A stretch of 64,000 bases of DNA from Symbiodinium microadriaticum (lineage: Eukaryota; Sar; Dinophyceae; Suessiales; Symbiodiniaceae): positions 39,211 through 103,210 of the forward strand of contig LSRX01001312.1 of the NCBI GenBank assembly GCA_001939145.1, written 5' to 3'. The translations under genes and the position numbers were made by a program. Below, piece after piece: positions 44,181 through 55,412 of this stretch (position 1 is its first letter; each line of letters begins with the position of its first letter). The notes under the pieces are model-generated. The model worked only from the letters and a program-made list of their open reading frames with translations, did no database searches and was not told where the DNA came from.

Positions 44181-47100
44181 ATTAGGCAAACAAGCTCAAC
44201 TTACAAGTAAGTGTGCCTGGACCCCAGCTATTCGGTGCAAAGGAAGCGCTGCAACTTCCAGGAAATCTGTACCTTCGTTCCTTGCACGTGTGTCTTTACA
44301 TGGACAGGGTGCGGGGATCTGTTTGAACAAAAGCAGGAAGCAAGAGAAACACCGATTGATGCGCACAAACTCATAGTAAGCAGAGAAGACTGCCCTACTT
44401 GAAAGAACGATGTGCAATCTATTGCCATGAAGATCTATGTGCCATCACCGCCAGCCAAAGGCCCGAACACCTTAATGAGTGACAGTCTGAATGAATGGTG
44501 TTTAACCTTCTTTGGATCAGACTCACTTGTTTGCCTGCCATCTTCGCGACTCAACAGTTGGTGTTAGTGTCTCTAAAGTGACGGATGAGTGTGTCCGGAA
44601 GTAGCAACACCGTGACCTAGCTCCGGCCCCCGTAGACGCGAAGCACCCCAGATTGCACACCTCGGCAAATGTGTAGCAACCCTTACTGAGTCCCTTACTG
44701 TAGCAAAACATATGCATTCCAGCACATAAGGGGCCCACAAGCTCTCCCTCTCTCCTTCTTTCACAAGTGCGAGTCTTCTCTCTCTCTCTCTCTCTCTCTG
44801 CAGGTTGGAGGAAAGGGTTTCCCAGTTCCCCTGCGCGTCCGCGCCCCCATTTTGGAGTGGAGAGAGCTGAAGCAATCGGGGGGAGGAGTGAACGGCAACA
44901 ACAACAGCAAGTCAAACATCCATCATGCTAAGCAGGTCCCAAAACACTCCTCCCCCTGTTTGCCTCGCCCGGTGTGCTACTGCTCTTCTTGTAATGCCCC
45001 TGGTGCAAGTGTTGTGTTGACAGGCTAATAAAGTGTAAGCCCTCATGTGACAGATTAAGTGCAAGCCCCCATGAACAAGAATACCCTTGCGGTGTTTTCG
45101 ATCAGCCTGGTTGGGGCCAGTTTGTTGTTGACTGTTGTGCCCGTACTGGGGCCCTGAAGTCCTTGTCTGTACCACAAGTCTGCGGAGTAGTACCTCAGTC
45201 TCGCTCTCTGGCTTTCTTTCTGCAGGGTTAAGGACTTTCGTGAAACTCGCTCTCTCTCCTCCTCCTTCTACTTCTTCTACAGATTATTTTTGCAGAGCAT
45301 GGGGAAGGAAAATCACACCGTCGTGAGCAACAAGTCCTGTCTGTATCGGCGCAATTGGCCCCTCCCGGTTCATGTTTCACTGCCTTGGACAGTCGTGTCT
45401 CTCGGCGCAGGCATTGGCCCATTGGTCACCAGTGTGCGCTGCTCAAACAATGGCAACTGTAACTCAAAACTGGGCACCGCTCTCCCTCCCTCCGTCCCTC
45501 TCTCTCCCCGCCCGCGGGCATCTGATTTTTGTGGAATCCAATACAACTGTCTGCCTCGTGCCCCAAAGCGATTCACACACCACGTGGTTTACCTTGAGCC
45601 TGCAACTACTCTCAGAACTGAATATGCCATTATTTGCCTCCTGGCTGCTTGCAGAGTAAAGCGGGGTCCGAAGTGTCTGCAGATTGTCATCATCGCCCCG
45701 TCCTGCCCGTCCATCGGCGTGATCGGTGCCGGCCCAGCCACTGCCTCCACTGGCGCCTCGCTGGCTTTGTGGAGCTGGCCGTCGCGGTAGAAAGAAAGGA
45801 TGCCTCGACGTCCATGCTTACGACGATGATCATCCGTATCATTGCAAAAATGGTGGGCGTGCTCAACATACAGAAACATGGGCCATCTTCTAAGATCACA
45901 ACCGAGCATTAGCCATCAGAGCCATTCGATCAAACGGATCTGGTCCGAGTAGTCTAGCTCCTGAAGTGTTGCACTTGTCTGTAATCGGTGCTGTGCTTTC
46001 TTGCGCTGATTTTCCTGGTGCACAGCTTCAAGTTAGCTATGCTAGCAACAACCGTGACATTCACTGCCAAACTCATTTTCAAGAGTGTTGCGTTGTGTGG
46101 CGACGAATGCATTCTCTCGGCTAGCTGTTGTGGTCTTGGAGCCAAGGACTCAGAATCGTGGACTGTTGCTGCGGAAGTATGTTGCTCCTAGCGGCTCTTC
46201 CTCGTTCTGCATGTCCGCGCTTTGTTTGCAGCCTGTGCTGATGTCCTCAGCTATGCCTCAATGCTGGAAGTGACTTGCATGAGATGGCTGATCCCGTGCG
46301 GCAATAGGTGGCCTGCATGCCTATTGATTGCGTGCTGTCACATCTTCACATCCACCTAAATAGCAATACGTAGCCAACATCCCTGGAATCGCCAAGGAGC
46401 CAACGACCTCCGGTCGCGCTTGGGCGATGGCACTGGGGAAACCCGTCAGTATAACGCTTTCCATGCCTTACTGGTCGGCCAAAGTAAGCATAATGCGGCA
46501 AGAGGGAGTGGCTTCTCCTGTTCTTTCCGGTTCAATGGAGTTGGGTTGGGAGGTTGATTAATTGAGTGTGTTGCAGAACCTTCCGGCTATGACTTGCAGA
46601 TGCAAGCAAAGGGAGATGTAGATCGGATTTCTCATGTCCGGGGACAAGCAACTTGTCGTATCGCATTGCGAGTTTCCTGCCAAAACTAATCGCGGCTTCC
46701 AGATGCTTCCAGTGCTCTGCAAGCTGGCAGCTGCTTTCCGTGCACCGTTCCCGAATGATTCTGCTCGAGTGCAGTCTTGCAATGTAAGCCTTGAGGCGTT
46801 TGCCGAGAGCCTGCGGCCCAAGCTGCGGACTTATCGAGCCCTGAGCCTTCAGCGGCTTGTGTAGTTTGCCGATGCCTCCACCGGTCCACTGGGTCGCTCA
46901 CCACCCTAGCCAGGCTTCAATCGTGCATCTGATTGTGGGTGTCTGCAACGGGTATAACCGCCGGTTATGGGCATGTGCTTATGTGCTTGGGCTACTATAG
47001 GGCGAATGATCGTGTGGTAGTGGCTCTCATCCAAGCAGCCATGGTCACCGAAGTGAGCTCGGGCAGCGAGCCCAAACTTCTCACTCACGATAGCCAAGTC

Positions 47101-49745
47101 GTTGGATACCTGCTACAGGCAAGGTGGCAGGTAACCGCTGCTTACCCTTGTACCTTCCTTTCTGGCATTTGTCACATTTGTCTCTACTGTCTGACCTCGC
47201 AACCTTCGTCTTGCGGCGAAGCCCATGGAACCGCAGGCAGGGCTTGGAGACAACTGTTGTGCTGTGGCTTCTGGGAAGTGAAGGAGGGAGCTTGGACTGG
47301 AAAGATTTCGAAAATCAGGCTCGGGCCGCAAGGCCCTAAGACGGGAGGCTACATGGACCAGGAAGTAACAGGCATCACGGCTTTGCAAGCAGCGACCAAA
47401 CACGTGGCGCTGGTTTGGTAGATCTCAATCTAGAGGGAATCTGAGCGACGCGGGACAGGAGGCCCTCGCTACTTGGTAGAAGCGAAGGGGGCTAAGGGCG
47501 GCTAAGGGGCTCTCCGACTCTGAGCCTGCACCTCTTCGAGAGTTGCAAGTCACTTTCATCCTGCCCCCAGACACGTATGGGTCTCAAAAGGCAGGGAAAG
47601 GGCGAGCGAAACAGACAGGAGTCCAAAATGAAATCGCGGTCCGAAATGACAAATACAAATTTCAAGCGAATTTCATGTTTCAGGGAAAACGAAGGGCTGT
47701 CAAACAAAGTGGAGCCAGACTTGGATTGGAATTGGACTCGAATTTGATGGTGTCCAGGAGCTGGGTATCAATGTGTTGCACCCTGCTCTGATGATGCCGG
47801 ACACCGTGTGTGCTGCTGCGAAGCTTGAAAGAGGGGTGTTATTTGGTCCTGCCATGTCCCACCTCCTTACAGTGTGAACCTGGAAAACTTCAGATGTGTT
47901 CGGTCACTCGGAAGAACTGACATGTCGCGACCAAGAAGCGTTTGCTGCCGTGGCTTCGTCCAGCTGCCAGGCCGTGGCGCGGCCGACAGGAATACGCACC
48001 GTGGCCTGCAAAGACTTCCCCAAGGTTTTTTCTGAGCTTTTGAGTCTCGGAACGGACTTGAGCTCATTTTGGATGCAGCGGCGCCAAAACCAGCACAAGC
48101 TCATGCTCCTTATCACAGTAAACTCAGTAAAGTAGTAAACCTTTAACCAACATACAACGGCAACATTCGCGCTGTATTAGCCAAGGATGAATGCCGGGTG
48201 TGCCTGAACACGAAGCAGCGAAGCATTCGACACATTTCAAATTTCAGGGGAGCTGATATGTCCAACCACGACCCGGGTCCAATGTCACAAATACCAGAGA
48301 CCCAATGCGGCATCTGTAAATTTCCAGGTCTGCATTCGAGGCGCCTCGTGTTCCATGTCGCTCTTCCTCTTGTCCGACTCGGCAACCCCACGCGTGAGCA
48401 GCAGTAACGCCTTGAACCTGAAGCCTCCAAGACATCCGCCTCGAAAGAAAGTAGCTTGGAGTGCTGCCGAGGGTCCTCCATCTGCCCCTTGCTCTGAGCA
48501 GCATTCCGCAGTTCCTTTGGCAAGGGCCGAACGATTCTGAACAAGTTGGAGGGGCGAGCACATGGCACCCTACCTCCAAACACCGGCTTCGGCTTCTAGA
48601 CCCGGAGCCCACGTGGGCACTGCATACGGCTGAATCAAGACGAAGACACTGATGATGCAAACTTGCGACGTGCTGCACCCCTGCATGGCCTCCGAACTGA
48701 GCAGCAGTAGTGCCGCACCATGACGAAAGTGAACTCCGAACACTTGGTCAATGTCTTCCTCGATCATTGTACCATTGGACGGCGGAGATTCGAAAGCATC
48801 TACGCCGTTCTACAGTAGTTGGTTCATCTAGAAGAGGCTCGGGAGCGTGTGGCTTGTTAGCTGCTACCGCGGGAACTCGGCTCTCCCTGTGCATCTTTGA
48901 GATAGAAAAGCCAGCAAGCAAGGCAACCCCGTAAGCTTCCACAAAATCGGCCAACTCAACACATCCTTGGGGAGACTTCTTGGTGGATGTTTGCGGATTC
49001 CGACCATGCGCACGTTGACAATTTCACTTCAAAAACACCCTAGCCGGAGAAACCGCGAGGAGCTCACAGAACCCTCAGACCCACAAAACCCGCGTCCTCT
49101 GCAAGGCCAAGCAATCGTTCTCCTTCGATAGCCACGATCGTGTCCCCCGACTTCAGAGACGGGTCCTCCAACTGTCAAGACTTGCCTAGGATTCAGGCCC
49201 CAGGAGAATTCTCGGACGATTTACCATATGTACAACGAAGGTTGACACCAGTGTCTGCGTGCTTATCAGGTCACAAATGGACATGTGTCGCCAATACACG
49301 GCCTGGCCCGGATTGGGTAGGATGGTATCCACCTGGTAGCCGTACCTGGGTTTAGGACATCTTCGGAAGCGGGTCGAGAGAGACTAACGTCTCTTTATTA
49401 CAGAGTATGCTATTCTGTGCTTTCACTGGGTCATGTGATGGTCTGCAAAAAGGCACTGGGGATTTGGGATTTCTTGGCGACCGAGAAAGCATCTGAACGA
49501 AAACTATGAAGGCCTAGATACTCGGTCGCCTCCATCTCGAGGCCAGCACCCACATCATCCTTCCTCGGGATGACGGATGAAAACCAGAAGCCGTTGAGAT
49601 GGTTCCCCAATATTGTTACACTGGCGCAAAAGACTATGAGTATGAGTAGCGAGTAGTGGTCGCTGTAATGTGAAGAGCCACCTAAGCACAAATGCTAACA
49701 AGGAAATGGTGGCATTCCATGTAGTGCCGATGAACAGCGAACCAC
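44181..49745. other. Stretch without a firmly supported gene
   Basis: Contains a CT tract at 44780-44800. A minus-strand segment at 45810-45679 reads as a possible exon (ILSFYRDGQLHKA then PAPITPMDGQDGAMM, resembling an edge of a concanavalin/LamG-like domain), but no clean splice pair was found. A plus-strand frame at 46933-47421 and a minus-strand one at 48583-48143 are open but unrecognisable. Confidence 0.4.
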
Positions 49746-49755
49746 GAGCACGAAT

Positions 49756-49756
<1 letters not shown>

Positions 49757-49834
<78 letters not shown>

Positions 49835-50082
49835 CCACCACCACCACCACCACCACCACCACCACCACCACCACCACCACCACCTCACGAGCTTCACAGC
49901 AACCACAACAACACAGGCAGCATCAGCACCATCATCAACAACAACACCAAGAAAAAACGAGAACACCAAGGATGACAAGCGCAACATGACCAACAAGAAT
50001 AGCAACAAGAGCGAGAAGGGCAAGAACAACAGCAACATCATCAGCATCAGCATCAGCAGCAGCAGCAGCAGCAGCAGCAGCA
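49757..50082. repeat. CAG then CAC microsatellites, AAC-rich spacer, CAG again
   Basis: CAG runs at 49758-49832 switch to CAC until about 49883, then an A/C-rich stretch of ACA/AAC triplets, and a second CAG run that enters the assembly gap. Confidence 0.95.
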
Positions 50083-50933
50083 NNNNNNNNNNNNNNNNNN
50101 NNNNNNNNNNNNNNNNNNNNNNNNNNNNNNNNNNNNNNNNNNNNNNNNNNNNNNNNNNNNNNNNNNNNNNNNNNNNNNNNNNNNNNNNNNNNNNNNNNNN
50201 NNNNNNNNNNNNNNNNNNNNNNNNNNNNNNNNNNNNNNNNNNNNNNNNNNNNNNNNNNNNNNNNNNNNNNNNNNNNNNNNNNNNNNNNNNNNNNNNNNNN
50301 NNNNNNNNNNNNNNNNNNNNNNNNNNNNNNNNNNNNNNNNNNNNNNNNNNNNNNNNNNNNNNNNNNNNNNNNNNNNNNNNNNNNNNNNNNNNNNNNNNNN
50401 NNNNNNNNNNNNNNNNNNNNNNNNNNNNNNNNNNNNNNNNNNNNNNNNNNNNNNNNNNNNNNNNNNNNNNNNNNNNNNNNNNNNNNNNNNNNNNNNNNNN
50501 NNNNNNNNNNNNNNNNNNNNNNNNNNNNNNNNNNNNNNNNNNNNNNNNNNNNNNNNNNNNNNNNNNNNNNNNNNNNNNNNNNNNNNNNNNNNNNNNNNNN
50601 NNNNNNNNNNNNNNNNNNNNNNNNNNNNNNNNNNNNNNNNNNNNNNNNNNNNNNNNNNNNNNNNNNNNNNNNNNNNNNNNNNNNNNNNNNNNNNNNNNNN
50701 NNNNNNNNNNNNNNNNNNNNNNNNNNNNNNNNNNNNNNNNNNNNNNNNNNNNNNNNNNNNNNNNNNNNNNNNNNNNNNNNNNNNNNNNNNNNNNNNNNNN
50801 NNNNNNNNNNNNNNNNNNNNNNNNNNNNNNNNNNNNNNNNNNNNNNNNNNNNNNNNNNNNNNNNNNNNNNNNNNNNNNNNNNNNNNNNNNNNNNNNNNNN
50901 NNNNNNNNNNNNNNNNNNNNNNNNNNNNNNNNN
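50083..50933. other. Assembly gap (851 N)
   Basis: Run of unknown bases between a CAG repeat and a CT repeat. Open frames spanning it are meaningless. Confidence 1.
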
Positions 50934-50960
50934 CTCTCTCTCTCTCTCTCTCTCTCTCCC
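50934..50960. repeat. CT dinucleotide repeat
   Basis: CT units at the right edge of the gap. Confidence 0.9.
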
Positions 50961-51224
50961 TCTGACGAGTTGAAGCTCAGAGCACATGATCGGTTCGCTC
51001 ATTTTTTTTGCACCGGCTGCTTTCAGGAGGTGCAAGGTTTTGTCGGCCTCCCTCAGCCGTTTGAACCTGGGCCAGACGAATGCACTTAATTAGAATGCTG
51101 CAGCTTGGAGCGACGAGTGCACTGGGGTCCTGACCCCAACGGAACGGGTAACCCTCAAGCAGAGACGAGCCTCGCAGAAATGAAGAATCTTTGATTTCGG
51201 CAGCGAGTTGGATCCACGAGTGCT

Positions 51225-52531
51225 TTAGGCTCCTGACACAGGCGCAGCCATGTAGTCGATCTGCGAAACGAAGCTGTGCACTCGGCGGGTGCTTCCTTTC
51301 TCATCCTTCGGATCCGGAAGAATCGCCAAGAATTTCTGCAGCACAGCTTTCCCGAATTTTTTGCCCTGAAGCTTCTCTAACACCAGGTCCAAGCAGTCGG
51401 CTGTCCGCAAACAGATAGCTTCCCAGTCATGCGAAGTGATTTTCCCAGCGGCATCTGGGACATTGATTTTTTTTTTCGTCGGTCAAAAGCTGGATCCCCT
51501 GAAGCTGGTACATGTGTGGAAGGCGCCGCATCCAGGATTCAATGTTGCGAGTACCGGCCACGGACCGCTGAAAATCCTGGCAGGTGTAAATCTTGCCTTC
51601 GGTGCTGATGCTTTCCTTGTCCGGCTGTGGGATCGGCATCGGAATGTCAGCCATCGGCTTCATCAAGTCGGGATTGTCCTGGATCTTCCCGATGGCCTCC
51701 AAAGTCTCGGCGGTGAAGGAGCAAAGGATTTTGCTGGCCTGGGCCTGGTAGCTGTGACAGCGGACTTCGCCCACCACATGCTGCACGGGATCAAGCAGGT
51801 AAGCCGGCGAGAAGATGCAGCTGAAGAACGAGTGTTCCGAATATTTTCGGAGGCTTTGGATCAGGATGCGGGACACGGAGCTGCAGGGAAGAGGATGCAT
51901 GCTCAGTTTGGTGGCTCGCATCTTTCTCGTGGCCACTCCGTTCTTTCGGCAGACGGCGCCTCTGTAGACACACTTCACGATGCCCAGTTGCAGCACGTTT
52001 GCATCCTCTGCTTTCTCTACATCCCGAAAGACCACGAACTGCCTGGACTCCATCTCCTCAGGCTTGTAATGCTTGATGCTGAAGACCGGGCCTTCGCCTT
52101 GAACCGTGCCCTGGACTGCATCGGCACATCGAGCTTGCACACTTCGCCAAGCAACGGATCTCGACTGGCGGGTGCCATCATCCAGGCTTGCTTGTCTTGC
52201 GAGTGCTAGCTGATGTTCCAGCCGGTGCCACTCGCTTTTCTCGTACTTGTTGATTCCGGTGATCGCGGCATTCGACAGGATTTTTTCTCGATCCCGGACG
52301 CCCAGGACAAACTTCCGTATGATGGGCTTGAGCTTCTCCTGCCTTTGGATGCACTCATTGCAGGAGCTGGTGCCAGCAATGTCCATGCAGAAGGTCTCCA
52401 CGTCGCTGCATGCGGCCATCTCGCTCACGAAATTTTTGCAGCTCTGCGCCTCCGTGGCCTTGTCAGCGGGCACAGCGTCCTCAATCGGTGGGGGCGGGTC
52501 GTGGATAGTTAGCTGGCCATCGGCAAGGGCG
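51225..52531 (-). CDS. Unrecognised protein, frameshifted at a homopolymer, 5' end cut by N
   Basis: About 370 residues of coherent protein in one frame (to 51427), then continuing in another phase to 51225. The phase change coincides with a run of ten T at 51467-51476 (A10 on the coding strand), so a one-base indel, real or from sequencing, explains it. Visible features: a Cys cluster with SSCNECIQRQ, INKYEKSEWHRLEHQLALAR (helical, charged), GPVFSIKHYKPEEM, RQFVVFRDVEKA, VLQLGIVKCVYRG and DPVQHVVGEV. The C-terminal part has TADCLDLVLEKLQGKKFGK. I do not recognise a family. It abuts the truncated LINE RT at the N at 52532, so its start is lost and the junction may be artificial. Composition is that of an expressed globular protein or of another repeat-encoded protein. 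Confidence 0.5.
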
Positions 52532-52532
52532 N
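52532..52532. other. Single N between LINE RT and the unrecognised ORF
   Basis: The LINE RT stops just after motif A and the unrelated ORF starts within a few codons. Behaves as a contig join. Confidence 0.85.
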
Positions 52533-55412
52533 AGCGGCAGCGCAGTCCCAAGGCACACTGTCAAAACATTTTTGGATGTCGTAATTCACGAAGTACCTGG
52601 CTTGCTTCTGGACGCTCGCTGTTTGGCTTCGCAACAGCGCCGCTGCCACTGGGACCTGCGCACTGCTACAACTCCTAAACCCATAAGACTCTTCAGGCAA
52701 GGATCCCTCGAGGACGATTGCGAGGCGCTTTGCTAGTGCACCCGCCCAACTGCGATAAATCAATGATGTCACCGCGATGGGGCGCAAGTTACTCGCATCC
52801 TCCAGAAAATTCGCCTCGCTCTTTTTGGGAATCAGTGTCGTTACAACAGTCAAGAGGGCCGCATGAAAGTTCCCCTGCTGCGCCATGCCACGCAAAATCA
52901 AAGCTAGCGGCTGCCAAAACTCCGAGGGCAATGCGAGCAAGTCAGATCTCGCCCAACCATCCGCACCGGGGCAAGTGTGCGCAGGGCTGCGCGCAACCGC
53001 AGCACGCAACTCACCACCAGTCAGGTCGAGGAAAGTTTTCGCAGACAGGTTGGGGAAGGCCAGAGAGCCCATCGCATCGTCCCCACTAGCATCCTCCGGA
53101 GCCCTGCGTGCCTGCGCATGACCCGAGCAGCCCTCAGTGTGACGCATGATGGGGCGCCAAACCTCTTCAACAGAGCGGAAAGCTGCGGCACTGTCGGGCA
53201 CGCTTTGGAACTTCGTGTACTTCGCCTTAGCCCACCGGATCCGTGCTGATTGCGAGGCTTGCATGCGCCTGCGCCAGTTGCTGAGTGCCTCGTGTCGTTC
53301 GTGATTTTGTAATCGAGCGATTTCTTGACTGATCCGGCGGAGCCAGTGCTCAACTTGAGGTGGACCGGGTAGCTCGGCTGGCAGGTCTCCGTTCCACTCG
53401 CTTTTGACCAGCAAGATACGACGGCGAGCATTGGACCAGATGCGGGCAGCATCGCCGGCTTTGAGCCTATGAGCCCACCGTCCGACCAGATCACTCAGCC
53501 CCGACCGTGCCTTTTCCAAACGCCTGCGGCCAACCTCACCCACTGCTAAAGTCCCAGCACCCTGCAGCGCAGCACACGTGCGCAACCGTGGAACATGCGA
53601 CCTTCCAAAATGACGGCATGTCACTGTTTCACCTCTTTTGCGGCAGTGCTCCGCAAGTGTATCTTCCGCTACCCTACACCAAGCTTCATAAGCCACGTGA
53701 CATTCCCCTGCTTGTGCGAGGCACTCGATAGCATTTAAGGCGACTGGCCACCGCGATGCACCACCCGCATCACCGATGCGCTTTCCGTGCACCGGGAACG
53801 GCCTGGGTTTTTGCAGCACCTGCCAATCCTGTCGCATGGCCTGCAAATCGAACTTCGCACATACAGGCTTATGTGTTGGGAACGGGGCGGTTTGCAGCAC
53901 CTGTCCATCCTGGAAGTACGCTCGCAGGCTAGGAGAGAAAAGCGCATGATCAATGACCGTGCCGGCACCTGGTCTACTAATGCAAGTGACCTCATGATTG
54001 GGATTTGCCGTGCCCCACCCCTGTCCTAAAAGAGTGACAAGGGACGGACTATTGCGAACATCCGTATTGAAGTCCCCACCGAGGATGACATGACCAGGCT
54101 CATGAGCCACCCAAGCGGCCAACTTTTCAAGGCAAGACTCCCGAGCACTAGCATTGTGAACATCACCGTAACAACAAACGAGGAGTACAGGAGCAGTCGA
54201 CACATCGCGATTCCCGCCCCGCACCTTTGCCCGGCTCATCGCAGCACGGGCCGAGGCCGCGGCATGCAACTGCCCGTTCACTACCCTGGCTTGATCCTGC
54301 GGTCGATACATCACCCTCCCTGCAACGACTCTACCTGCCTTCCACTCTTCCTGCAATGTGTGTGGGACGGCCACCGGATACAACTGGATACCCGGACCTG
54401 CGATGAGCCCAACACCACATGAGGATGTTACCCCTGTACCCGGGACCTCAGCGCCCCACACCACACATCGCCCCGCGGCCTGCAATCTTTGTGTCAGCAT
54501 TTGTTGGCCCTTGGCCGTCAAGGCGGTTTCCGAGATGAGCGCGACAGAAAAGCTCATGGCGCACAACAAGGCAATCCTAGAGAAGAGGCTGGTGACATTG
54601 AGTGCCATGGCACAAAAAGAGGAAGTTGCTCCGCCTGCAAGATCAACCTGAGCACGAGCCCTCCGTCTGCGTTTGGGAACCCCTGAACCCAGCGACGTAG
54701 CGGCAGCAGATCCATCACCCGAGCCTTCCAAACCCGTGGATTCATGCACCGATGTGGACAGAAGTTTGGTTTCACGATTCTTACGGCTCCATTCCTTTGG
54801 CAGAAGTGGACGCGCCCGCTGCGGGGCAACCCAGTCACCGGGAACACTGGCCCTACTCAAGCTATCACGCAGAATGTTCCACTCAGTGGCCGCTACCTGA
54901 ACGAATCTAGAGAATCTACCCCTGGAAAGGATGCGAGTGAGGATCCATGTGATCTCATCGCCCCCGAGGCTCTCGTCATGCACTGCCTGTTGTATCTCGC
55001 TCGAGGTGAGGTGAAGCCCAGAGTTCAAAGCCTTCCAAACCTTGTCATCCCTAGCAACCTTGGCTAAAGGCTTGAGCAAAGCATCAGCATGCAGACGCTC
55101 AAAGAGAAATGCAAGGTTTGCGTGGCCGGCCAGTTGTAAGCGTCGCACCTCGGCACCTACCCTGTCACATGGACTCCGAGCAAAGTTGGCCTCGGGCTGC
55201 GGTCCCTGCCCCAGTGCAAGCACAGGTGCCGGCCTAGAGCGCGGGGGGCGTGGTGGGCGGGCGGGTGGCGGGATCGGACTACATAGACACTCTGGCATCG
55301 GACAATGCGGCTGTGTTTGGGCAATTACGGCACACAAACTCAGCCAGATCATCATGCCCGTGCTGTGTGGCAACCTCAGCTGTTTCAGGCCTGTCAGGTG
55401 AGATGTGTGCAC
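52533..55412 (-). CDS. LINE ORF2: APE-type endonuclease and partial reverse transcriptase
   Basis: Numbered from codon 55412. Residues 1-260 are a Pro-rich, then helical extension with no known motif. Endonuclease, 270-516: LNVTSL (Asn272), ISETALT (Glu295), ILGGDFNTD (Asp447, Asn449), VIDHALFS (Asp488, His489) and THKPV (His514), the active-site series of exonuclease-endonuclease-phosphatase enzymes in LINEs, which nick the target. A basic/helical linker with RRILLVKSEWNG follows. RT starts near 810: CPGADGWARSD, TTLIPKK, LRPIAVTSLIYR, ESYGFRS and motif A VNYDIQKCFDSVP (Asp945). The sequence ends at the N before motifs B and C. No internal stop across 960 codons, so this copy is recent or was intact. 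The true start may be further downstream, or ORF1 and ORF2 may be joined by a frameshift in the 55279-55412 overlap. Confidence 0.85.

Noticed and set aside
45215..45235. TTTCTTTCTGCAGG pyrimidine tracts here and at 63213 as introner-type repeats
   Set aside because: The shared part is only an acceptor-like polypyrimidine motif; no longer shared unit flanks it.
46933..47421. 162-codon plus-strand frame with hydrophobic stretches
   Set aside because: No recognisable domain or splice context; within the range of chance frames in this composition.
48143..48583. 146-codon minus-strand frame
   Set aside because: Two other frames are open over the same bases and none has a motif.
49935..51089. 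Open frames of more than 360 codons on both strands
   Set aside because: They are open only because they cross 851 N bases and flanking microsatellites.
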